Source: Melaminivora jejuensis
Lineage (GTDB): Bacteria > Pseudomonadota > Gammaproteobacteria > Burkholderiales > Burkholderiaceae_C
Reading direction: 5' to 3'
Assembly (NCBI RefSeq): GCF_017811175.1
Contig: NZ_JACWIJ010000002.1
Location: 2,480,001-2,544,000, forward strand
Length of the DNA stretch: 64,000 nt
A program made the translations under genes and the position numbers. The notes below the pieces were generated by a model. That model had not been told where the DNA came from. It did not search any database and saw only the letters and a program-made list of their open reading frames with translations. Shown in pieces: positions 19,490 to 28,232 of the stretch (its first letter is position 1; each line of letters starts with the position of its first letter).

Positions 19490-21427
19490 ATGACGACCAC
19501 GTTCCCCCACCTGCTGCAGCGCCATGCTGCCGAGCGCCCGCAGGCGACGGCGCTGCGCGAAAAAGAGTACGGCATCTGGCAGACCTGGAGCTGGCAGCAG
19601 GCTGCCGCCGAAGTGCGTGCCATGGCCTGCGGCCTGCTGTCCCTGGGCTTCACGCGCGGCCAGAACCTGGCGCTGATCAGCGACAACCGGCCCCACGTCT
19701 ATATGGGCTTTCTGGCCGTGCAGAGCGTGGGCGGCGTGCCCATCCCGCTGTACCAGGATGCCGTGGCCACCGAGATGGGCTTCGTCATGCAGGACGCCAG
19801 CATCGATTTCGCCTTCGCCGAGAACCAGGAGCAGGTGGACAAGCTGCTGGAGGTGCGCGACAGCGTGTCCGGCATCCGCAACATCATCTATGACGACCCG
19901 CGCGGCCTGCGCAAGTACGACCAGCCGGGCCTGATCAGCACCGAGCAGCTGGTGGCGCGCGGCACCGAATGGGATCGCGCCAACCCTGGCGTGTTCGATG
20001 CGCTGCTGGGCGGCATCAAGGGCACGGACGTGTCCGTCATCCTCTACACCTCGGGCACCACCGGCAAGCCCAAGGGCGTGTGCCTGACGCACGAGGCCTT
20101 TGCCGGCTCGGCGCGCGGCGGCGTCGAGGTGGACAGGCTCAACCCCTCGGACAACGTGCTGTCGTACCTGCCGCCGGCCTGGGTGGGCGACCACCTGTTC
20201 TCGTTCGCGCAGTGGATGGTGGCCGGCTTCACCATCAACTGCCCGGAGTCGGCCAGCACCGTCTCCATCGACATGCGCGAGATCGGCCCGAGCTACTACT
20301 TCGCGCCGCCCCGGGTGTTCGAGGGCATGTTGACCTCGGTGTCCATCCGCATGGAGGACGCCGCACCGGCCAAGCGCTGGCTGTTCGACAAGTGCATGGC
20401 GCTGGCGCGCCGCGTCGGCTCGGACATCCTGGACGGCAAGAGCGTGGGCGGCCTCGATCGCCTGAAATACAAGCTGGCCGACCTGGCCATCTACGGGCCG
20501 CTGCGCAACGCCATGGGCCTGTCGCGCATCCGCGTGGCCTACACGGCGGGCGCGGCCATCGGGCCGGATCTGTTTCGCTTCTTCCGCTCCATCGGCATCA
20601 ACTTGAAGCAGCTGTACGGCCAGACCGAGACCTGCGCCTACGTCTGCCTGCAGCGCGACGGCCAGGTGCAGCTCGACAGCGTGGGCCAGGCGGCACCGGG
20701 CATCGAGCTGAAGATTGCCGACAACGGCGAGGTGCTGGTCAAGGGCGTGTCGGTGCTCAAGGAGTACTACAAGCGCCCGGACGCCACCGCCGAGGTCATC
20801 GACGAGAACGGCTACTTCAAGACCGGCGACGCCGGCATCATCGACTCGCTGGGCCAGCTGCGCATCATCGACCGCGCCAAGGACGTGGGCAAGATGGCCA
20901 GCGGCGCCATGTTTGCGCCCAACTACATCGAGAACAAGCTCAAGTTCTTCTCGCACATCAAGGAAGCGGTGTGCTTTGGCAACGGCAAGGAGCAGGTCTG
21001 CGCCTTCATCAACATCGACTACGAGGCCGTGGGCAACTGGGCCGAGCGCCAGGGCATCCCCTACGGCGGCTATGTCGATCTGGCCTCCAAGCCGCAGGTG
21101 CTGCAGCTGATCGCCGAGTGCGTGGGCAAGGTCAACGCCGACCTGGCCGCCGAGGACGGCATGGCCGACACCCAGGTGGCGCGCTTCCTGGTGCTGCACA
21201 AGGAGCTCGACCCCGATGACGACGAGCTCACGCGCACGCGCAAGGTGCGCCGGGGCTTCATCGCCGACAAGTACGGCGTGCTGGTCGAGGCGCTGTACGC
21301 AGGCAAGACCGAGCAGTTCATCGAGACCCAGGTCAAGTTCGAGGACGGGCGCACCGGAGCCGTGAGCGCCACGCTCAAGCTGGTGGACGCCAAGACCTGG
21401 CCGGCCAACACGCGCGCCGCCGCCTGA
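19490..21427 (+). CDS. AMP-dependent acyl-CoA synthetase (long-chain type)
   Basis: 645 residues from ATG 19490 (MTTTFPHLLQRHA), with GGAACCGGA upstream. Activates a carboxylic acid to its acyl-CoA through an acyl-adenylate. The P-loop signature is YTSGTTGKPKG. LYGQTETCAYVC is the A5 motif and GYFKTGDAG the A7 motif; the A8-A10 end (IIDRAKDVGKMASG, ending TRTRKVRRGF) is complete. Size matches bacterial FadD15-like enzymes. It is first in a run with livG (20 bases on) and the rest of the transporter, which suggests that the imported compound is its substrate. Chain type cannot be read from sequence. Confidence 0.92.
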   Translation: MTTTFPHLLQRHAAERPQATALREKEYGIWQTWSWQQAAAEVRAMACGLLSLGFTRGQNLALISDNRPHVYMGFLAVQSVGGVPIPLYQDAVATEMGFVMQDASIDFAFAENQEQVDKLLEVRDSVSGIRNIIYDDPRGLRKYDQPGLISTEQLVARGTEWDRANPGVFDALLGGIKGTDVSVILYTSGTTGKPKGVCLTHEAFAGSARGGVEVDRLNPSDNVLSYLPPAWVGDHLFSFAQWMVAGFTINCPESASTVSIDMREIGPSYYFAPPRVFEGMLTSVSIRMEDAAPAKRWLFDKCMALARRVGSDILDGKSVGGLDRLKYKLADLAIYGPLRNAMGLSRIRVAYTAGAAIGPDLFRFFRSIGINLKQLYGQTETCAYVCLQRDGQVQLDSVGQAAPGIELKIADNGEVLVKGVSVLKEYYKRPDATAEVIDENGYFKTGDAGIIDSLGQLRIIDRAKDVGKMASGAMFAPNYIENKLKFFSHIKEAVCFGNGKEQVCAFINIDYEAVGNWAERQGIPYGGYVDLASKPQVLQLIAECVGKVNADLAAEDGMADTQVARFLVLHKELDPDDDELTRTRKVRRGFIADKYGVLVEALYAGKTEQFIETQVKFEDGRTGAVSATLKLVDAKTWPANTRAAA

Positions 21428-21447
21428 CACACGAGAGCAGCACACCC

Positions 21448-22233
21448 ATGACCAGCAAGAAGATCGGCGATGTCGTCCTGGACATCAAGAACATCAGCCT
21501 GCGCTTTGGCGGCGTGAAGGCCCTGACGGACATCTCGTTCAACGTGCGCGAGCACGAGATCCGCTCCATCATCGGCCCCAACGGGGCCGGCAAAAGCTCG
21601 ATGCTCAACTGCATCAACGGCGTCTATACGCCCACCGAAGGCTCGATCACCTTCCGCGGCAAGACGTTCGCCAACATGAACAGCCGCCAGGTGGCCGAGA
21701 TGGGTGTGGCGCGCACCTTCCAGAACCTGGCGCTGTTCAAGGGCATGAGCGTGATCGACAACATCATGACCGGGCGCAACCTGAAGATCAAAAGCAACCT
21801 GTTCCTGCAGGCGCTGCGCATCGGCCCGGCGGAGCGCGAGGAGATCCGCCACCGCGAATTCGTCGAGCACATCATCGACTTCCTGGAGATCCAGGCGCAC
21901 CGCAAGACGCCCGTGGGCCAGCTGCCCTACGGCCTGCAAAAGCGCGTCGACCTGGGCCGGGCCCTAGCCATGGAGCCGCAGGTGCTGCTGCTCGATGAGC
22001 CCATGGCCGGCATGAACGTCGAGGAAAAGCAGGATATGAGCCGCTTCATCCTGGATGTCAACGACGAGTTCGGCACCACCATCGTGCTGATCGAGCACGA
22101 CATGGGCGTTGTGATGGACATCAGCGATCGTGTCGTGGTGCTGGACTACGGCAAGAAGATCGGCGACGGCGCACCCGAGGAGGTGCGCAACAACGAAGAC
22201 GTGATCCGCGCCTACCTGGGCGCCGGGCATTGA
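21448..22233 (+). CDS. livG: Branched-chain-type ABC transporter ATP-binding protein LivG
   Basis: 261 residues. Walker A GPNGAGKS, Q-loop FQNLALF, the degenerate signature LPYGLQKR typical of LivG, Walker B VLLLDEPMAGM and switch histidine in LIEHDMG. It is one of two ATPases of a hydrophobic-amino-acid-type (HAAT) importer and pairs with LivF at 27283. Start is 20 bases after the ligase stop. The family transports amino acids, amides, urea or aromatic acids; this operon suggests a carboxylic acid. Confidence 0.93.
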   Translation: MTSKKIGDVVLDIKNISLRFGGVKALTDISFNVREHEIRSIIGPNGAGKSSMLNCINGVYTPTEGSITFRGKTFANMNSRQVAEMGVARTFQNLALFKGMSVIDNIMTGRNLKIKSNLFLQALRIGPAEREEIRHREFVEHIIDFLEIQAHRKTPVGQLPYGLQKRVDLGRALAMEPQVLLLDEPMAGMNVEEKQDMSRFILDVNDEFGTTIVLIEHDMGVVMDISDRVVVLDYGKKIGDGAPEEVRNNEDVIRAYLGAGH

Positions 22234-22255
22234 AGGCGCAAGCGGAGACAACGCA

Positions 22256-23185
22256 ATGGCATTCTTTCTGGAAACCTTCACTGGCGGCCTGATGGCCGGC
22301 ATGCTCTACGCCCTGGTGGCGCTGGGCTTCGTGCTGATCTTCAAGGCCTCGGGCGTGTTCAACTTCGCGCAGGGCGCGATGGTGCTGTTCGCCGCCCTGG
22401 CCATGGCTCGCTTTGCCGAGTGGATCCCGCAATGGACTGGCCTGGACAACAAGATCGTGGCCAACGTGCTGGCCTTCATGATCGCCGCCGCCATCATGTT
22501 CGTGGTCGCCTGGGCCATCGAGGGCCTGGTGCTGCGCCACCTGGTCAACCAGGACGCAGCCACGCTGCTCATGGCCACGCTGGGCATCACCTACTTCATG
22601 GAAGGCATCGGCCAGGCGCTGTTCGGCAGCGAGATCTACAAGATCGATGTCGGTATGCCCAAGGATCCGGTGTTCGTGCTGGAGTCGGTGCTCGACGGCG
22701 GCGTGATGATCAACCAGGAGGACGTGATCGCTGCCGTCATCGCCGCCGCGCTGGTCGTCGCCCTGTCCATCTTCTTCCAGAAGACCACCACCGGCCGGGC
22801 GCTGCGCGCCGTGGCCGACGACCACCAGGCGGCGCAGTCCATCGGCATTCCGCTCAACCGCATCTGGGTCATCGTCTGGTGCGTGGCCGGCATCGTGGCC
22901 CTGGTGGCCGGGATGATCTGGGGCTCCAAGCTGGGCGTGCAATTCACGCTGACCACGGTGGCCCTGCGGGCGCTGCCGGTGGTCATCCTGGGCGGCCTGA
23001 CCTCGGTGCCCGGCGCCATCATCGGCGGGCTGATCATCGGCGTGGGAGAGAAACTCTCCGAGGTGTACCTCGGCCCCTTCGTCGGCGGCGGCATCGAGAT
23101 CTGGTTCGCCTACGTGCTGGCGCTGGTGTTCCTGCTGTTCAGGCCGCAGGGCCTGTTCGGTGAAAAAATCATTGACCGTGTGTGA
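22256..23185 (+). CDS. livH: ABC transporter permease LivH
   Basis: 309 residues, about eight hydrophobic segments. Family features are the N-terminal GLMAGMLYALVALGFVLIFK, the cytoplasmic coupling region TTTGRALRAVADDHQAAQSIGI and the C-terminal VLALVFLLFRPQGLFGEK. It forms the translocation pore with LivM. It follows livG by 22 bases and precedes livM by 29. Confidence 0.93.
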   Translation: MAFFLETFTGGLMAGMLYALVALGFVLIFKASGVFNFAQGAMVLFAALAMARFAEWIPQWTGLDNKIVANVLAFMIAAAIMFVVAWAIEGLVLRHLVNQDAATLLMATLGITYFMEGIGQALFGSEIYKIDVGMPKDPVFVLESVLDGGVMINQEDVIAAVIAAALVVALSIFFQKTTTGRALRAVADDHQAAQSIGIPLNRIWVIVWCVAGIVALVAGMIWGSKLGVQFTLTTVALRALPVVILGGLTSVPGAIIGGLIIGVGEKLSEVYLGPFVGGGIEIWFAYVLALVFLLFRPQGLFGEKIIDRV

Positions 23186-23214
23186 CAGGCCGTCGCAACG
23201 ACTGAGGAGAAACC

Positions 23215-24291
23215 ATGTTCTATCGTGAAAACGGCCAGTTCAAGACCAGCTACCGCGCCGACCAGCAGGTCTTCCCCATCCTGCAGGACAAGATCGCCAT
23301 CTGGGCGCTGGTGGCCGCCTGCTTCGTGGTCGTGCCCATGCTGGCGTCCGACTACTTCTACCTGGCCATCCTGATCCCGCTGGTCATCATGTCGCTGGCG
23401 GCGCTGGGGGTGAACATCCTGGTGGGCTACTGCGGGCAGATCTCGCTGGGCTCGGGCGCCTTCATGGCGGTGGGGGCCTACGGCGCCTACAACTTCGTGG
23501 CCCGCATCCCCGACATGCCGCTCATCCCGGCGCTGATCCTGGGCGGGCTGTGCGCCACCTTCTTCGGCATCCTGTTCGGCCTGCCCAGCCTGCGCGTCAA
23601 GGGCCTGTACCTGGCCGTGGCGACGCTGGCCGCGCAGTTCTTCGCCGACTGGATGTTCCTGCGCGTCAAGTGGTTCACCAACGACTCGCCCTCGGGCTCG
23701 GTGTCGGTGAGCAACCTGCAGGTCTTCGGCATCCCGATCCAGTCGCCCCAGGCCAAGTACCTGTTTTGCCTGCTGGTGCTGGTGGTGATTGCCATCCTGG
23801 CCAAGAACCTGGTGCGCAGCGCCATTGGCCGCGAGTGGATGGCCATCCGCGACATGGACGTGGCCGCCAGCGTGATCGGCATCCGCCCGATGTACGCCAA
23901 GCTGTCGGCCTTTGCCGTCAGCTCCTTCATCGTCGGCGTGGCCGGCGCGCTGTGGGGCTTCGTCCACCTGGGCGCCTGGGAGCCGGCTGCCTTCTCGGTG
24001 GACATCTCCTTCAAGCTGCTGTTCATGGTCATCATCGGCGGGCTGGGCTCCATCATGGGCAGCTTCTTCGGCGCGGCCTTCATCGTGGTGCTGCCCATCG
24101 TGCTCAGCCAGCTGCTGCCGGCGCTGGCGGCCCTGGTGGGCGTGGAGATCTCCACCGCCGGCGTCTCGCACGCCGAGTTCATCATCTTCGGCGCGCTGAT
24201 CGTATGGTTCCTGATCGTCGAGCCGCACGGTCTGGCCAAGCTGTGGTCCACCGGCAAGCAGAAGATGCGCGTGTGGCCTTTCCCGCACTGA
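23215..24291 (+). CDS. livM: ABC transporter permease LivM
   Basis: 358 residues, strongly hydrophobic, with a 40-residue polar N-terminal extension. It shows the LivM landmarks GYCGQISLGSGAFMAVGAYG and the coupling helix GREWMAIRDMDVAASVIGI, followed by GSIMGSFFGAAF. RBS GAGGAG lies upstream of ATG 23215. It is the inner-membrane partner of LivH. The 165 bases after its stop contain a dispersed repeat copy. Confidence 0.92.
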   Translation: MFYRENGQFKTSYRADQQVFPILQDKIAIWALVAACFVVVPMLASDYFYLAILIPLVIMSLAALGVNILVGYCGQISLGSGAFMAVGAYGAYNFVARIPDMPLIPALILGGLCATFFGILFGLPSLRVKGLYLAVATLAAQFFADWMFLRVKWFTNDSPSGSVSVSNLQVFGIPIQSPQAKYLFCLLVLVVIAILAKNLVRSAIGREWMAIRDMDVAASVIGIRPMYAKLSAFAVSSFIVGVAGALWGFVHLGAWEPAAFSVDISFKLLFMVIIGGLGSIMGSFFGAAFIVVLPIVLSQLLPALAALVGVEISTAGVSHAEFIIFGALIVWFLIVEPHGLAKLWSTGKQKMRVWPFPH

Positions 24292-24347
24292 TGGCGCCAG
24301 CGCCCGCGATGCCCCCCGCAACTGCCTGCCTGGCCACGGTCTTGAGC

Positions 24348-24399
24348 ATGAAATCGGCCTCAAACCCTTGCCAGGCAAGCCCAGGCAGCTCACTTTTTT
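24348..24399 (+). repeat. Dispersed repeat, copy 3 (between livM and the first binding protein)
   Basis: ATGAAATCGGCCTCAAACCC, then TTGCCAGGCAAGCCCAGGCAGCT and a T run. The first half matches the family closely; the second half is diverged. It lies inside the operon and could act as an internal terminator or RNA processing point. Confidence 0.75.
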
Positions 24400-24456
24400 C
24401 GCTCATCACGCAGGCTGCTGCGTGACCCTCCGCCTCTCAACAGAAGGAATGCAACC

Positions 24457-25776
24457 ATGAAATTCACCCGTCTGGCCCTGGCTGTCACGCTGGCCGCCGC
24501 TGGCGCCGGCTTCTCCGCCAGCGCCTCGGCGCAGGCCGCCAACGAACAGTTCTTCCCGCTGCTGTCCTACCGCACGGGCGCCTACGCCGCCTACGGCATC
24601 CCATGGGCCAACGGCAAGCTGGACTACATCAAGCTGATCAACGCCCGCGACGGCGGCGTCAACGGCGTCAAGATCACCTACGAGGAGTGCGAGACCGCCT
24701 ACGCCACCGACCGCGGCGTGGAGTGCTACGAACGCCTCAAGACCCATGCTGGCGTGGCCGTGGTCGAGCCGCTGGCCACCGGCATCACCTTCGCGCTGAC
24801 CGAAAAAGCCCCCGTGGACAAGATCCCGCTGATGACGCAGGGCTACGGCCTGTCCATCTCGCAGGACGGCACGGCCTTCCCCTGGAACTTCCCCTTCCTG
24901 GGCAGCTACTGGACGGGCGCGGACGTGCTGATCCAGCACATCGGCGCCAAGGCCGGCGGCCTGGACAAGTTGAAGGGCAAGAAGATCGCCTACGTCTATC
25001 ACGACAGCCCGTTCGGCAAGGACGCCATCCCGCTGCTGCAAAAACGCGCCGAGATGCACGGCTTCGAGCTGCAGCTGATGCCGGTGACGGCCCCCGGCGT
25101 GGAGCAGAAATCCACCTGGCTGCAGGTGCGCCAGAGCCGCCCCGACTACCTGATGCTGTGGGGCTGGGGCGTGATGAACACCACGGCGCTCAAGGAAGCG
25201 CAGGCCACCGGCTTTGCACGCGACAAGATGTACAGCGTCTGGTGGGGCGGCACCGAACCAGCGGTGCGCGACGTGGGCGACGGCGCCAAGGGCTTCAACG
25301 CCCTGTCGCTCAACGGCCACGGCACGTCCTACAAGGTCGTCCAGGACATCCTCAAGCACGTCCACGACGCCAAGCAGGGCTCGGGCCCGCGCGACGAAGT
25401 CGGCAGCGTGCTGTATGTACACGGCGTCATCACGCAGATGCTGGCCATCGAGGCCATCCGCACGGCGCAGGAAAAGTTCGGCAAGGGCAAGGTCATGACC
25501 GGCGAGCAGATCCGCTGGGGCATGGAAAACCTCAAGATCGACCAAAAGCGCCTCGACGAGATGGGCTTTGGCAACGTCATGCTGCCCATGGCCACGAGCT
25601 GCTCCAACCACATGGGCTCGTCCTCGGCGCGCATCCACACCTGGGACGGCAAGAAGTGGAACTACTCGTCCGACTGGTACCAGGCCGACGACAAGGTGCT
25701 GGGCCCGCTCATCAAGGAGCACAGCGACAAGTACCTGGCCGACAAGAAACTCACCCGCCGCACCGACTGCAAGTGA
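24457..25776 (+). CDS. Periplasmic substrate-binding protein of the HAAT transporter (first paralog)
   Basis: 439 residues. Signal peptide MKFTRLALAVTLAAAGAGF, cleaved near SASA-QAA. Type I periplasmic binding fold of the LivK/AmiC kind with ANGKLDYIKLIN, YEECETAY, GVECYERLK and TAPGVEQKSTWLQVRQSRPDY. It delivers ligand to LivHM. It lies 165 bases after livM and 86 bases before a strongly similar second binding-protein gene, evidence of a tandem duplication that has since diverged. Several family positions differ between the copies, so they may have different ligands. Confidence 0.92.
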   Translation: MKFTRLALAVTLAAAGAGFSASASAQAANEQFFPLLSYRTGAYAAYGIPWANGKLDYIKLINARDGGVNGVKITYEECETAYATDRGVECYERLKTHAGVAVVEPLATGITFALTEKAPVDKIPLMTQGYGLSISQDGTAFPWNFPFLGSYWTGADVLIQHIGAKAGGLDKLKGKKIAYVYHDSPFGKDAIPLLQKRAEMHGFELQLMPVTAPGVEQKSTWLQVRQSRPDYLMLWGWGVMNTTALKEAQATGFARDKMYSVWWGGTEPAVRDVGDGAKGFNALSLNGHGTSYKVVQDILKHVHDAKQGSGPRDEVGSVLYVHGVITQMLAIEAIRTAQEKFGKGKVMTGEQIRWGMENLKIDQKRLDEMGFGNVMLPMATSCSNHMGSSSARIHTWDGKKWNYSSDWYQADDKVLGPLIKEHSDKYLADKKLTRRTDCK

Positions 25777-25796
25777 GCAAAGACTCACGGTGAGCC

Positions 25797-25824
25797 GCGC
25801 GATGGGTGTGCGCACCCATCGCGC
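25797..25824 (+). promoter_or_regulatory. Strong hairpin between the two binding-protein genes
   Basis: GCGCGATGGGTG, loop TGCG, CACCCATCGCGC: a perfect 12-bp stem. No U run follows, so it is more likely an mRNA-stabilising or processing structure than a terminator. A second hairpin with the same loop follows the next gene. Confidence 0.8.
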
Positions 25825-25862
25825 AAGGTGCAACTTCCAACCGAGAGAGCAAGGAGATAGAC

Positions 25863-27170
25863 ATGAAATTCACCCGTTTGGCCCTGGCTGCCACGCTTGC
25901 CGCAGCGGGCGCCGGCTTCGCCGGCAGCGCCCTGGCGCAGGCCCAGGAGCAGTTCATCCCGCTGCTGTCCTACCGCACCGGCCAGCTGGCCCCGCTGGGC
26001 ATTCCCTGGGCCGATGGCAAGCAAGACTATCTCAAGCTGGTCAATGCCAAGGGCGGCATCAACGGCGTCAAGATCACCTACGAGGAGTGCGAGACGGCCT
26101 ATGACACCAGCCGCGGCGTCGAGTGCTACGAACGCCTCAAGGGCAAGGGCGGCGGCGCCGCCGGCTTCGACACCCAGTCCACCGGCATCACCTTCGCCGT
26201 GACCGACAAGGCGCCCGCCGACAAGATGCCCGTCATCACCCCCGGCTACGGCCTGTCGCAGTCCGCCGACGGCAAGGTCTTCGAGTGGAACTTCCCGCTG
26301 CTGGCCAACTACTGGACGGGCGCCGACGCCGTCGTGCAAGACATTCTCAAGCAGGAAAAGGGCAGCCTGAAGGGCAAGAAGATCGCCTTGGTCTATCACG
26401 ACTCGCCCTATGGCAAGGAGCCCATTCCGCTGCTGCAAAAGCGCGCCGAGAAGGAAGGCTTTGCGCTGCAGCTGCTGCCCGTCACGGCCCCCGGCGTGGA
26501 GCAAAAGGCCACCTGGCTGCAGGTGCGCCAGAACCGCCCCGACTACGTGATCCTGTGGTCGGCCGGCGTGATGACGCCCACGGCCATCCGCGAGGCGCAG
26601 GCCACGGGCTTTCCGCGCGAGAAGATGTATGCCGTGTGGTGGGCCGGCTCGGATCACGATGTGAAGGACATCGCCGGCGCCAAGGGCTACAAGACCGTGA
26701 CCATCCACAACACGGCCGAGCACGACAAGATCCACGACGAGATCAAGGCCCAGGTCTATGACAAGGGTCAGGGCACGGCCAGCGATGTCCGGGAACTCGG
26801 CGCCATGGCGCACACGCGCGGCATGGTGATCGCCATGCTGCAGGTCGAGGCCATCCGCACGGCCCAGGAAAAGTACGGCAAGGGCAAGTACATGACGCCC
26901 GAGCAGGTGCGCTGGGGCCTGGAGAACCTGAACCTGACGCAGGAGCGCCTCAACGAGCTGGGCTTCGGCAAGATCCTGAGGCCCATCAAGACCAGCTGCG
27001 AGAACCACCTGGGCACCGACTGGCAGCGCATCGCCCAGTGGAACGGCAGCAAGTGGGAAGTCGTCTCGGACTGGTACCAGGCCGACCAGTCCCTGGTAGC
27101 CCCGCTGGTGCAGGAGTACGGCGCCAAGTACGCCAAGGACAAGAACATCAAGACCCGCACCTGCAACTGA
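25863..27170 (+). CDS. Periplasmic substrate-binding protein of the HAAT transporter (second paralog)
   Basis: 435 residues from ATG 25863, preceded by AAGGAGAT. The signal peptide MKFTRLALAATLAAAGAGF is nearly identical to that of the first paralog. The rest of the protein is clearly homologous (GVECYERLKGKG, VYHDSPYGKEPIPLLQKRAE, TAPGVEQKATWLQVRQNRPDY) but diverged in the lobe regions. Both copies end in a short segment with a Cys (RTDCK in one, TRTCN in the other), which could pair with an internal Cys. The product is periplasmic. Two receptors for one permease suggest a broadened substrate range or a spare copy. Confidence 0.92.
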   Translation: MKFTRLALAATLAAAGAGFAGSALAQAQEQFIPLLSYRTGQLAPLGIPWADGKQDYLKLVNAKGGINGVKITYEECETAYDTSRGVECYERLKGKGGGAAGFDTQSTGITFAVTDKAPADKMPVITPGYGLSQSADGKVFEWNFPLLANYWTGADAVVQDILKQEKGSLKGKKIALVYHDSPYGKEPIPLLQKRAEKEGFALQLLPVTAPGVEQKATWLQVRQNRPDYVILWSAGVMTPTAIREAQATGFPREKMYAVWWAGSDHDVKDIAGAKGYKTVTIHNTAEHDKIHDEIKAQVYDKGQGTASDVRELGAMAHTRGMVIAMLQVEAIRTAQEKYGKGKYMTPEQVRWGLENLNLTQERLNELGFGKILRPIKTSCENHLGTDWQRIAQWNGSKWEVVSDWYQADQSLVAPLVQEYGAKYAKDKNIKTRTCN

Positions 27171-27191
27171 GACAGAGGCACTGCGCGTGAT

Positions 27192-27221
27192 GCGCTGGGC
27201 ATTTTGCGAAATGCCCAGCGC
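27192..27221 (+). promoter_or_regulatory. Strong hairpin between the second binding-protein gene and livF
   Basis: GCGCTGGGCATTT, loop TGCG, AAATGCCCAGCGC: a perfect 13-bp stem 21 bases after the stop codon. Same loop and same relative position as the hairpin at 25797, but unrelated stem sequence. No U run follows. Confidence 0.8.
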
Positions 27222-27282
27222 ACGGCGCACCCTCCATCGCACATCGCACAACGCATCACGCACAACGCCCCACGGTGACCCC

Positions 27283-28119
27283 ATGACCGACAATCGCCCC
27301 GCCCACGCCCCCACTCCCGCCGCGCCCGTGCTCATGGTCAACGGCATCGAGGTCATCTACAACCACGTGATCCTGGTGCTCAAGGGCGTTTCGCTGCAAC
27401 TGCACGAGCGCGGCATCGTGGCGCTGCTGGGCGGCAACGGCGCGGGCAAGACGACCACGCTGCGGGCGATTTCCAACCTGCTCAAGGGCGAGCGCGGCGA
27501 AGTCACCAAGGGCTCCATCGAACTGCGCGGCGAGCAGATTCAGAACCTCAGCCCCGCCGACCTGGTGCGCCGGGGCGTGGTGCAGGTCATGGAAGGGCGC
27601 CACTGCTTTGCCCACCTGACCATCGAGGAAAACCTGCTCACCGGCGCCTACACGCGCACCGACAAGGCCGAGATCGCGCGCAATCTGGAGAAGGTCTACA
27701 ACTACTTCCCGCGCCTGAAGACGCGGCGCACCAGCCAGGCGGCCTACACCTCGGGCGGCGAGCAGCAGATGTGCGCCATTGGCCGCGCGCTGATGTGCAA
27801 CCCCTCCATCGTGCTGCTGGACGAACCCTCCATGGGCCTGGCGCCGCAGATCGTCGAGGAGGTGTTCAACATCGTCAAGGATTTGAATACCAAGGAAGGC
27901 ACGACCTTCCTGCTGGCCGAGCAGAACACCAACATGGCGCTGAAATACGCCGACTACGGCTACATCATGGAAAGCGGGCGCATCGTCATGGACGGCCCGG
28001 CGCAGGAGCTGGCCAACAACGAGGACGTCAAGGAGTTCTACCTGGGCGTGGGCGGCGGCGAGAGAAAGAGCTTCAAGGACGTCAAGAGCTACAAGCGCAG
28101 GAAGCGCTGGCTGGCCTGA
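27283..28119 (+). CDS. livF: Branched-chain-type ABC transporter ATP-binding protein LivF
   Basis: 278 residues from ATG 27283. Walker A GGNGAGKTT, Q-loop VMEGRHCF, signature TSGGEQQM, Walker B IVLLDEPSMGL and switch region LLAEQNTNMAL. The basic tail (KSFKDVKSYKRRKRWLA) is longer than in E. coli LivF. The usual LivF LSGGEQQ appears here as TSGGEQQ. It completes the importer after a 112-base gap holding the hairpin. Confidence 0.92.
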   Translation: MTDNRPAHAPTPAAPVLMVNGIEVIYNHVILVLKGVSLQLHERGIVALLGGNGAGKTTTLRAISNLLKGERGEVTKGSIELRGEQIQNLSPADLVRRGVVQVMEGRHCFAHLTIEENLLTGAYTRTDKAEIARNLEKVYNYFPRLKTRRTSQAAYTSGGEQQMCAIGRALMCNPSIVLLDEPSMGLAPQIVEEVFNIVKDLNTKEGTTFLLAEQNTNMALKYADYGYIMESGRIVMDGPAQELANNEDVKEFYLGVGGGERKSFKDVKSYKRRKRWLA

Positions 28120-28151
28120 GGGGCCAGGCCGAACCACCCTCGCAAACACTC

Positions 28152-28207
28152 ACATTTTCATAGCTGCTTGCCCTTGTCAGCAAAGGGTTGGGGGCTGTTT
28201 TTGCCAA
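28152..28207 (-). repeat. Dispersed repeat, copy 4
   Basis: On the minus strand: CAACCCTTTGCTGACAAGGG then CAAGCAGCTATGAAAA. It separates livF from the PaaK-like gene. Confidence 0.7.
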
Positions 28208-28232
28208 AATTTCCAATCCGGAGGAACACAGC

